Source of the DNA: Hysterangium stoloniferum
Lineage: Eukaryota > Basidiomycota > Agaricomycetes > Hysterangiales > Hysterangiaceae
Length of the DNA: 64,000 nucleotides
Assembly (NCBI GenBank): GCA_015178975.1
Contig: WHVD01000017.1
Location: 868,001-932,000, forward strand
Reading direction: 5' to 3'
Both the position numbers and the translations under genes were made by a program. The notes under the pieces were generated by a model that worked only from the letters and a program-made list of their open reading frames with translations, was not told the origin of the DNA and searched no databases. This document shows, piece after piece, positions 55,512 through 64,000 of the stretch (within the stretch, counting starts at the first letter, position 1; each line of letters opens with the position of its first letter).

Positions 55512-57022
55512 GGATCTGGCGTGTTCTAGATTTTGATGTGGAGGGGAGCTGGGGTAGAGACATAAGTTTGATAATAAACTTGGTAGCCAGTATATATTTA
55601 TTTACGCAAACATGAATATGCTTACCGTGTTAAACTCCCCCCGTGTGCGAAAACATTTCCTTCGAAGGGCTCGTTGAGACGCCCCGAAGTACACAACATA
55701 GGGACCACAACCTCTGGCCTACCAGTGTGGGAATCGTCCGTAGGATACGCGTGGGGTATGCTGTATTCTCGTCAATAAACATAATCAATTGTAGGAAAAG
55801 AACTTACGTCGTTTCAAAGTTCGTGGACCTGCGCTGACGACCAAAATATCCATGATCTACGAATTCTGATATATTTCGTTTTGCAAATTCTTGACAGAAA
55901 TTGAGTGTAATGAGCACGGAACAAACCTGATGGTGCCCGCGGGTATGCGTACACAGGCATCGCCGTGGAATAATGCCTGTCAGTTCGTTGTGAGCGAGAA
56001 CTAAAAGGATGTCAGGAAAGAAATATTTCAAGTAAACACAGATTTTTTTCCTGAAAGATTGCAATGTCACCTATTTCTGTACTCAAACTCATTCAAGTGT
56101 GGCAGCGGGAATGGCCCGCTGGGATCGCGTGTGAACGAAGCGGGTAGGGACGAGTCGTTCAAGATGGACGTCCCCACGCTCCCTGAGACGACAGCAAATC
56201 GTCGATCTCTTGATTGTATTATCGCAGTGTGCGGGAAATCGTTCCCGGATGCCTCCCCAAAAATTTCACGTCTCTCCTCCAATCTGAAAATGAAACATAA
56301 TTGAGCATGCCAAAAAGGTTGCAACAATAGGTGATATGAAGCCTCGCACATCTCACTGTCTGCATCCCCTACTACATCCGGATTCCTTCGACTGCGAGCA
56401 CTTGGAGACCTGGCGCCACAATCAACCGTGCCGTTAGTGATACGATCTCATATAAAGTGGAAGTCAAATGGAAAATACAGACACTGTATCATTTTCAGAG
56501 TGGGTCTGATGGTGGATTATTCTCCAGAGGTCCATGAGACGAATATGGGTTAAGGGGTGTAAAAGATAGATGGCTTTGAACCTTCCCCGAAGCGAGGTTC
56601 CCACACCTGTCAAAATCATTGTACTTTTCTGATTGTTTATATTCCAATCTCAGCCATTCTTCGTTTCAGCAAAGGCTCGGCAATTATGTCCTGCCAAAAA
56701 GCCATAGATTTATCCAATATCCACATACTATAAGAAGGATCTCGACTGGGCCGGAGAGGTGTAACAGCAAGACTCAATGTACGAGACTAAATAAGTCGGA
56801 CCCAGTTGAGTGGCTAGTGTCGAGTGCCGCACGATCCCTGGCATGCCGGGAGTAGTTCGGCACTCAACGTCCAGCTGAGCATATGTAGGACTCGCACGCC
56901 TTGTGTTCTCGTACGACGTCGTTGTCAATCCTCAGTCCTTTCTGTTTTCTCATCACTGACTTCTGATCCTTATATCTACATATCTACACAATTATTATTT
57001 TTTTTTTAAAAAAGCTCACTCG
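55512..57022. other. Intergenic; leader region of the right-hand YR retroelement
   Basis: A segment at about 56270-56340 (CTCCAATCTG, ATTGAGCATGCCAAAAAGGTTGCA) resembles 48540-48590 just outside the left inverted-repeat arm, so it is shared repeat sequence. Between 56790 and 56880 there is an inverted pair GAGTGCCGCACG/TTCGGCACTCAAC. No gene is supported. Confidence 0.4.
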
Positions 57023-58599
57023 ATGACATCTGGATCCCTACCTCAAGGCGTGTTCGCCCACTTGGGTATCAACCTGAACCCTGAAGGGCACCTGCCCCAC
57101 CCCGAAGCAGGACTGGAACCTCCTCTTTCGGTGACAGCTGGTATCCCACATTCCCCGGTCATCCCACACCTGGAGGCCACCAGCAACAATCAGGGAGATC
57201 ACCAGTCCTCCCCCCCTCACGAGATCGATCAACTAGAGGCTCAGATTGCACAATTGGCTGCACAGTGAGACCTCCTGTTGGCTCAAGGCAGACCAGATGT
57301 CCATGGCAGCAGGGTCCTTTCAGACGTCTCACCAGGTGTGATGAGATTATTCACTGACCCGGATACGATCCAGCTGGCCAACATACAGGCCTCCATGGGT
57401 GGTGACACTAGGACCACCAAGAAGGCAGCGGTCCCTGATATAATTCCAGGATTCAAGGCCAATGCCTTAGAGATCCGTGAGTCCATCTATCTCTCTCTTT
57501 GGCCCAATTGGACACAGCCACAGCACTCTCAGTGTGCAGCATCATTCAGACAGCTCAGGGGCCGGCCTGCACCCCATTACAGACAGTCCATCACAGGGAG
57601 CTGCTGGCACCTGGGAGGAGCATGAGTTAAGCCATCATGCGGCTGGCCTGCAGAGTCCCATGGCAGTCCAATGGATGCCAGGCTCTGGGCCAGTCATACA
57701 GCGCAATCCCCCCCCCCTTTCTGTTGCTTGCCGCACCTTCTATTCATTTTTATACCTTGTGTCAGGGGCCAACCAGCTCATTTTTATTGTATCCATTCAC
57801 AGCCATTCCTCGGAAGGTAGAGGAAGCCTTCAGGAACCTACACTACATCCCTTATACAGCCCTCACTACGGAGGCGCAGCGGAAGGCAGAGAGAGGCTTG
57901 GAAGAATTCACCTTCTCACCTTCAGGCAACATTGTGGCCAAAGGGCTGGACTGTGATAATGAGAGGAGCATCTCCATTATTGACTGGCTCTCAGCAGCAG
58001 CAGCAGCAGCGGTCGACCGTACTAGGATTCACGGGGGTGACACCAGAGCTGATGCGCTCTCGGCCCACCACGCAGTTGTGACAACCATTGTGAAATCCCA
58101 TAGCTGGGAAGTGGCCATGGAATACAATGTGCAACAGCGTGAAGCAGCTGCCTGCAACCCAACCCACGACTTGAGCTGCCTGGACACCAATGCCCTGACA
58201 ATCATCTCGACATGGGCAGCACTGCAGGCATCAAGATCCGGCACCACCTCAGTCTCCCCAGTGAAACGCCTCGGGCCAGCTGGGCCACCGCCCCTCTCCA
58301 CTTCTCCTCGAAAGAGGCCTCGCACAGATGGGGAATGTTCACATTGCTTTCGGTGTGGGACACAGGGGCACTTTCCAGCCGACTGCACAGCAAAACTCAC
58401 ATCAGCAGGGAAAAATGCTGCCCCAATCGCCCGGGATGCCAGAAACAAGCACGCCTTGGCATCCCCCGATGGAAAGCAGTTTTGTTTCAAGTGGGCAACA
58501 GGAACACAGTGCCGGTGGGGTGACACCTGCACCAATGCACACATGTGCAGCATCTGCTTCGAGCAAGACCACGGAGCAGCAGCCTGCAAGCATCTCTGA
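57023..58599 (+). pseudogene. Gag of the YR retroelement, with CCHC and Cys-rich zinc motifs
   Basis: The frame starts MTSGSLPQGVFAHLG, meets a TGA at 57266-57268, resumes in the same frame to ALEIRESIYLSL, then shifts frame at about 57500 and again near 57720. The last frame (to 58599) contains VEEAFRNLHYIPYTALT, an alanine run encoded by GCA repeats, a proline/serine and basic stretch (SPRKRPRTDGE), a CCHC zinc knuckle CFRCGTQGHFPADC and a second Cys-rich module CFKWATGTQCRWGDTCTNAH followed by CSICFEQDHGAAACKH. This double zinc arrangement is typical of basidiomycete YR-retroelement gag proteins. Two frameshifts and one stop make it inactive as read. Confidence 0.75.
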
Positions 58600-59006
58600 C
58601 CCAAGAAGGGTCACGATGCCGCTTGATCCAATCGAAGCAGCACATACAGTGGGTCAAAAAACTGCCCCAATGTTTGTGCATTTTAGAAAGATTGATACTG
58701 TGTGAAGGAATGACATCAGCGAAAATTCTGAAAAATTCACATGATATACTAGAACATGTTGGCTATCTACCAACTTAAGAAATCATGTGATTCCAATCAA
58801 AACTCATTGCTTAATAAATCAAACAAAATAATCACTCATTGGGGCAGTTTTTTGACCCTCTATTATTTTCTCTGATTTTCAATATTACACACCAGTATAA
58901 GGTAGGAGTGGATCATATGAATCATCAACATGTCATGTGACCTTATTTGTATCAATTTGGCATGCTGAACTTTGTTCATTCATCTCCTTGACTCCTTACC
59001 ACCACT

Positions 59007-60027
59007 ATGAAATCCATCTCTGCAGAAAAGCATTCTTCTGTTATTTTTCTCCTCAATGAGGGGTATTCCCAGTGTCAAATTCAAGCTAGGACTGGTCTGG
59101 GAAAGGGTACTATTGGCAGGATCAGTAGGGAGGTAGAGGGGTATAAGGAAAATCATCCTGGTGGCCATTCTTCCAAGCTTTCCCCTTATGATAAACAGTC
59201 AATTATCCATTAAATCAGCTCTGGGAAGCTTGACAATGCTGTCCAAGCCACCCAATTTATAAATTCCATCATATCTACCTCTGTCACTCCTCAGACTGTT
59301 AGGAATGTGTTGAAGGAAGCTGGCTTTAGGTCAGCAACAAAGAAGAAAGTCCCTATGTTCAAGGGGTCTCATCGTCAGCAACATCTAAAGTTTGCCCAAT
59401 ACCATGAAAATTGGACTATGGAGGACTGGAAGAGGGTGTTGTGAACTGATGAGACAAAAATCAATAAGGATTGGGTCAGATGGGAAGGTATATGTTTGGA
59501 AGCAACAAGGGGAACCAGTATCAGACAGGACCACCACACCAACTATCAAACATGGAGGGGGGAATAACTTGATGGTTTGGGGGTGTATGGGCTGGAATGG
59601 GGTGTGGAAGCTGATAGAGGTGCAGAAGAACATGGATACAGTGCAGTATTATGAGATTTTGGAGGAGGGAGTGGAGGAGAGCATTGAAAGTTTGGAGATG
59701 GCTGAGGATAAGTGGTACTTCCAACAGGACAACGATCCAAAACATACCTCAAAAAAGGCAGACCAGTGGTTATCTGACAATAACATCATTCCTATGAATT
59801 GGCCTGCCCAATCCCCTGATCTAAATCCCATTGAACACCTCTGGCAACACCTCAAGGCCAAACTCCAACAATATGACATATCACCCAAAGGAGTACATAA
59901 ATTATGGGACAGGGTGGCAAAGGAGTGGACTGAAATACCACCAGAGACATGTCAGAAGCTAATAGAAAGCATGCCTAGGAGGATACAGGCAGTTTTAAAG
60001 GCAAAGGGGGGTCATACAAAGTATTAG
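59007..60027 (+). pseudogene. Tc1-like transposase pseudogene, three lesions
   Basis: The start MKSISAEKHSSVIFLLNEG leads into a paired helix-turn-helix domain (YSQCQIQARTGLGKGTIGRI, PGGHSSKLSP). Lesions are TAA at 59211-59213, TGA at 59442-59444 (most simply TGG before mutation, in VLWTDETKIN) and a one-base shift between about 59450 and 59480. The catalytic triad positions are all intact: Asp in TDETKIN, Asp in FQQDNDPKHTSKKA, Glu in SPDLNPIEHLWQHL (DD34E spacing as in Tc1). It ends KAKGGHTKY at 60027. Confidence 0.85.
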
Positions 60028-60131
60028 ATTGTAAAATAATAGAGGGTCAAAAAACTGCCCCAATGAGTGATTATTTTGTTTGATTTATTGAGCAATGAGT
60101 TTTGATTGGAATCACATGATTTCTTAAGTTG

Positions 60132-60950
60132 TGTTACGACCGGACAAATCCCGCCGGACTCCAGGCACTAACTCGTACGCCCCCACGCGCTACAAGCACC
60201 AATCGTCTGTTTATAGGATTTCCCACCCGGACTCCGTTACGTCAAGACTCGTTACGTTCGACCTCATTAAGACACATATCAGTCACCGGACTTCCCCCGG
60301 ACCCCGTCTCTGTCTATGTCCGTCTTCGTCCCACGCATCAGTCACTGGAACCCGCTTAGAATCCCGTCACCGCTCTAATCGAGCCCCGTTCCCGTTTTAG
60401 TCAAATGACCTGTCACGATTTAGGACTCCACTCCCGCTCCGTTTCCCGTTATGGGTTATGCTTTGTCACGATTCGGACTCCGCTCCGTTCCGTCCCGTTC
60501 CTAACACCAATTTGGTGTTTACTATTCCCGTTTTATGTTTTGCTCGTTTCGTCTCATTATTACTGGATTCGGTATGTCATGCATTCCACGGTCTATATAA
60601 ACTGGCAGATGTTGTACATACAATCCAGTCAGAAAATTAGCTTAGATTCCCCCCAGTAATCTAATACATTTTCCTCTCTAAACCCTACTCTTATCAGACC
60701 GCTCGCACTAGTCGGAGCCCACGGGCTCCGGCGCATCTATCTCTCTCGACTATTTCGATTCACGACTCACAACTCACAACCTACGACTCACAACCCACGA
60801 ACCCCCGCCCGGACTCCCCGGGATTCCCGTCCGCCTGTCTGAAATTGGACAATACGATCTAGCGAGGGCACAGCCTATAAGCTGAAGCCAAGTCCTACCG
60901 GATATACCGCGGGTTTCTCCGGAAACCTGGCCTGAGTGTGTATCCTAACA
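60132..60950. mobile_element. Solo LTR, family A, reverse orientation, 819 bp, CG-rich copy
   Basis: It runs from TGTTACGACCGGACAAATCC to GAGTGTGTATCCTAACA, with AGTTG duplicated on both sides (60127-60131, 60951-60955). It contains AAGCTGAAGCCAAGTCC (about 60875-60895). Relative to the 33.5-kb and 37.0-kb copies it is inverted. It keeps many CG dinucleotides that are TG or CA in the 40.4-kb and 43.7-kb copies, so it is the youngest or least mutated copy here. Confidence 0.93.
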
Positions 60951-61082
60951 AGTTGGTAGATAGCCAACATGTGCTAGTATATCATGTGAATTTTTCAGAA
61001 TTTTTGCTGATGTCATTCCTTCACACAATATCAATCTTTCTAAAATGCACAAACATTAGGGCAGTTTTTTGACCCACTGTAC

Positions 61083-62678
61083 ATTAAGTAAATATGGTAT
61101 ACTCGACAGGTGGGAATACGTTATCTCAGGTTTAATCAATGGCTTCGATATTGGGGTAAAGGACTGCATGTCACGCACTGTCATTTTTCGAAAATCACAA
61201 ATCCTCTTCATTAGACACGGACTTTATATACAAGTACATAGCAAGCGAACAAGGGGCTGGACACTACTCTCGGGGCTTCACCCCAGTGGAGCTAGAGCAG
61301 ATCATCGGCCCATTTCAGACCTCCCCACTGGGCCTCATCCCAAAACCAAACTCCAACACTTACCACCTAATCCAAGACCTTTCCTTTCCCCGGGGAGACC
61401 CAGAATACCCTTCCATAAACAGTGGAATAAATTCAGACAACTTCCCCACAGAGTGGGGCACCTTTGCGGATGCCACAGCACTAATCTTATCCTTACTGGA
61501 TGGCTGCGTAGCAGCCACATTCGACATCTCTGCCACATACAGAGTGACCCCCATAAGACCAGATCAACAGAACGCTTGCTGCATTTCATGGGACGGCTTG
61601 GTATATGTACATTGACCGAGCAGTAGCATTTGGTCTGGCCTCCAGCACTGGAGTTTTTGGCAGCATTGCAGATATGCTGATAGCACTGTATCGGAAGGCA
61701 GGCTTCGGACAGCTACTCAAATGGGTGGACGACTTCCTAGCCATTCGCCTTCCAGGTCAGATTTGGACAGAAGAGGACTTCATCACCTTGTCCACCCAAT
61801 TCAGGGTCCCATGGAGCAGAAGCAAAACACGACCATTTGCAACAGTGCAGAAGTACATTGGCTTCCTATGGGACTTGAACTCCAAGACAGTTGCTGTGCC
61901 ACCAGAGAAACTACGCGCAACCCTCACCTTGATCACGCAGTGGATGGCAGATGGCACGCAGTTCTCAGCAAACAAGGCGGAGAAGCTACATGGGAAGTTG
62001 GTGCACTTGTTGGCCATCTTCCCATGGATCAGGCCCTTTCTCTGGTCCATCGCGGCATTCACAAGCAGTTTTCATTCTTGCAGAGCACACCTACTGCCAA
62101 CCCCATCAGTGCGAGCAGATCTCTCCTGGATCCAGTACATACTCCGGCATCTGCCAAACGAACTCCCAATTCCATCGCCTGACGTAGTAGACATCGGCTG
62201 GTGGGGAGATGCCAGCTCATCCTACAGGATAGGGGTCATCGTCAACTGCCATTGGGCTGCCTGGAAATGGGCTCCCGGTTTCAAAGTCGGCCCTCACTGT
62301 GAATGCGATATTGGGTGGGCAGAAGCAGTAGTGGTAGAGCTGGGCCTGAGATTGGCACTGCAGAATGGCTTGCTGCGCCATCAACTCCCTTCTCATTCAA
62401 CGTTCTTGGTGCGCTCCAACAACAGTGGGGTAGTCGCTGTTATAAACAAGGGTCATTCCCACAGCAAGGAGACAAACAAGGTCCTAAAAGAGATTTACCG
62501 CCTACTAGCCACCCACCGAATACATTTGAAAGCCATTTACATACCCTCAAGAGACAATGTATCGGACGCCCTCTCACGAGGACACATCACCGAATTTCTC
62601 AGGGGTTTCCCGAGGGCAAACACCCATGCCAAGATGGATATTCCCATCCATTTGCATCATCGGATCCAATCATCGTAG
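61083..62678 (+). pseudogene. Reverse transcriptase-RNase H of the YR retroelement
   Basis: Pieces in order: SKYGILDRWEYVISGLINGF (61087-61146); then, after a frameshift, ELEQIIGPFQTSPLGLIPKP, YHLIQDLSFPRGDPEYPSIN, NFPTEWGTFADATAL, the first catalytic block FDISATYRVTPIRPD; a stop near 61613; then RAVAFGLASSTGVFGSIAD, the WVDDF box (Val-Asp-Asp catalytic pair) and FLWDLNSKTVAVPPEKL. The RNase H domain has Asp in DIGWWGDASSSYRIGV, Glu in WAEAVVVELGLRLAL and the final Asp in IPSRDNVSDALSRG. The usual third catalytic Asp is Asn (RSNNSGVV). The frame from 61605 to 62678 is open for 357 codons. Confidence 0.85.
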
Positions 62679-62689
62679 CACCGGCATTG

Positions 62690-63861
62690 CTACCAGCACC
62701 ATTTACCCGAGCATTGAATATATCATCATCTAATCACGGGCACCTAGCCCCATCCCCACTGAGACCTCCATGCAAAGCAGCAGAGAGGCTGTTCAAGTGG
62801 AGAGGCATCAACACACCCCCACCAGCTACTATACAGCACCCGGTCCTCCAATTAATCGCAACGATCACATCAGAGGCCTCTTTAAAGGAACCCAAAGCCT
62901 ACAGCACTGGCCTATGAAAATTTCACATCTTCTGTGACATCTTCTCGATTGCAGAAGTGGACAGACTACCGGCGTCCTTCCCAGTGATCCATTCCTTTGC
63001 TCTCTGGACAGCTGCAGACCCATCATTTCTCGAAGATGGCCTGGCTGCTGGAACCAGATTCGAGACAATCTCTGTCAGCATGACAAGGAAATATCTTTCA
63101 TCAATCAGGGCATGGCATATAGCACAAGGCTGGCCACCACCGCCGTCCGATGAGGAATGCACAAAAATTGAATGGTCACTATGAGGATTGGAGAACTTAC
63201 AAGGCATGGCACGAAAATGACCCCCACGACCCCCAGTACAATTGAGGATGTTATTCGCACTGAAGTCAATCCTGGACCTGAGCAATGCATTCGATGCATG
63301 CATTTGGGCAGTGGCTTCATGCACCTTCTGGGGACTAATGCGTTTTGGTGAGGTTACCGTGACATCCAGACCGCACTTTGACACCACCAAACACCTAAAA
63401 TGAAAGGATGTTCTAATTAGTTGTGACAATGATGGAAAACACTATGCACGTTTAGACCTGCCATCCGCGAAGACAGCCAAAGTCAGAGAGATTCAGGCAG
63501 TATTTATAATGGACCAACAGGGAGTCTGCCCGATTGATGCCTTGATCAATTTAGCCAAGGTTGTCCCAGCAGGGCCGGACGATCCTTTATTTTGCTGCGA
63601 GACAACAAGGGAGAGGTCAGACCAATAGTTAAAAAGGCAGCACTCTAATTCAGTCCTCCAGGCTTGTGGATGGGGAACAACCTTTGGCCACTCTTTCCGC
63701 ATTGGTGGCACCTCCTTCTTCTTAGCGCAAGGAGTTGATCCCGAGATAGTACGACTAGCGGGCAGATGGAAATCCTTAGCATACGAAACATACATAAGGG
63801 CCTTTGAGCAAATTGCATCATGGCACATATCAAACCTGTCTGCCAGAAATGCGGCTGCCTA
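62690..63861 (+). pseudogene. Tyrosine recombinase of the YR retroelement
   Basis: The N-terminal part includes LKEPKAYSTGL and FPVIHSFALWTAADPSFLED with TISVSMTRKYLSSIRAWHIA (core-binding domain). After a stop at about 63182 the catalytic domain follows: AVASCTFWGLMRFGEVTV (first Arg), then after a frameshift near 63650 FGHSFRIGGTSFFLAQGVD (His-x-x-Arg), EIVRLAGRWKSLAY (Trp/His position) and ETYIRAFEQIAS (nucleophilic Tyr), ending NLSARNAAA with TAG at 63859-63861. All catalytic positions R, HxxR, W and Y are present, but at least one stop and two frame changes break the gene. Confidence 0.85.
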
Positions 63862-64000
63862 GGTTGGGTGAGCGGCGTAGTCTCACCGTGGTAGTAGGCA
63901 GGCCTTTTGCGGGTGAGCGGCGAGTCTTCCCATGCACACATGGAGAGCTAACGCTCTTCCTCTACCCACCCTAGCCCCTTCTTTAGACAGCGGCAGTAAT
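63862..64000. other. 3' end region of the YR retroelement
   Basis: It holds two GGTGAGCGGCG repeats (about 63868 and 63913) and a hairpin-prone CCATGCACACATGG. In DIRS-type elements this zone carries the internal complementary region and the right terminal repeat. The window ends too soon to confirm. Confidence 0.4.

Larger units (their letters stand above)
58647..61079 (+). mobile_element. Tc1/mariner-like element 4, inside the YR retroelement
   Basis: It starts CAGTGGGTCAAAAAACTGCC and ends with the complement GGCAGTTTTTTGACCCACTG, flanked by TA (58645-58646, 61080-61081). The inverted repeats are about 210 bp, with inner GAGGGTCAAAAAACTGCCCC motifs (58835-58860, 60043-60062). The right inverted repeat is split by a family A solo LTR at 60132-60950. 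Without LTR and duplication the element is 1609 bp. It is the best preserved of the four Tc1-like copies. Confidence 0.92.
57023..63961 (+). mobile_element. DIRS-like YR retroelement, near complete but inactive
   Basis: Gag (57.0-58.6 kb), reverse transcriptase plus RNase H (61.1-62.7 kb) and tyrosine recombinase (62.7-63.9 kb) lie in the order and strand of DIRS-type retrotransposons. Between gag and RT a Tc1-like element (58647-61079) is inserted. Without it the coding part is about 4.5 kb. In-frame stops and frameshifts occur in every gene. The right end (63.84-63.96 kb) has GGGTGAGCGGCG repeats that may be part of the terminal/internal complementary repeats, which I could not pair with the left end. 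Base composition is CG-rich, unlike the 31-48 kb block. Confidence 0.8.

Noticed and set aside
55039..55536. 165-codon plus-strand frame
   Set aside because: It is antisense to the zinc-finger gene, whose two fingers are clear in the other strand.
58029..58604. 191-codon minus-strand frame
   Set aside because: It is the antisense shadow of gag, which has zinc knuckles on the plus strand.
33514..60950. Full-length LTR retrotransposon bounded by two family A LTRs
   Set aside because: Each LTR has its own target duplication or host gene on both sides and no internal genes between paired copies, so they are solo LTRs.

Overview
This window looks like a piece of an Agaricomycete (mushroom-forming basidiomycete) genome. 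The genes are split by many short introns of about 35-75 nt. The recognisable families are typical of that group: DUF6533 and DUF6699 proteins, an F-box protein, an ArmH-type flavin-dependent halogenase and a fungal class 3 lipase. The mobile-element load is heavy: Tc1/mariner-like, Mutator-like, Ty1/copia, Ty3/gypsy and two tyrosine-recombinase (YR, DIRS-like) retroelements. Exon models were built by eye from splice sites and reading phase. No alignment or database search was run.

The left part (1-31 kb) carries the ordinary genes. A tandemly duplicated, decaying DUF6533 membrane-protein locus (1-4.0 kb) is followed by an SSU1-like sulfite/anion transporter (5.4-6.8 kb) with decaying tandem copies of its last exon, and by a 771-residue DUF6699 protein on the minus strand (7.7-10.1 kb). 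A gene-poor stretch (10.1-16.3 kb) leads to an F-box protein (16.3-17.9 kb). The most interesting segment is 18.8-29.7 kb. It holds three intact genes: an aromatic amino acid ammonia-lyase-like enzyme (12 exons, 699 aa), an FAD-dependent aromatic hydroxylase-type monooxygenase (3 exons, 428 aa, minus strand) and a flavin-dependent halogenase (8 exons, 541 aa). A dead lipase gene lies between the first two. Together the three enzymes could deaminate an aromatic amino acid, hydroxylate the product and halogenate it, so they are a candidate halogenated-aromatic metabolite cluster. The ammonia-lyase has an unusual Lys-Asn pair at the position that sets substrate choice in its family.

The middle part (31.5-48.6 kb) is a graveyard of nested transposons. 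A Mutator-like element sits beside copia gag/protease, and gypsy protease and a DIRS-like pol gene are each cut into pieces by later insertions. Solo LTRs of two families (A: TGTTAAGA...CGTAACA; B: TGTGAAGAG...CTCCTCACA), mostly with exact 5-bp target duplications, interrupt these reading frames and each other. Three Tc1-like elements with inverted repeats of about 200 bp are present. The stretch is visibly poor in CG dinucleotides compared with its flanks, suggesting silencing by cytosine methylation or a RIP-like process.

The right part (48.6-64 kb) starts with a large imperfect inverted repeat (arms 48.59-50.58 and 53.10-54.69 kb around a 2.5-kb spacer). A single-exon two-zinc-finger protein gene follows (54.8-55.5 kb, minus). 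The end is a nearly complete but inactivated DIRS-like retroelement (gag, RT, RNase H, YR; 57.0-63.9 kb). It contains a Tc1-like element, which itself contains a family A solo LTR: three layers of insertion that can be ordered in time.
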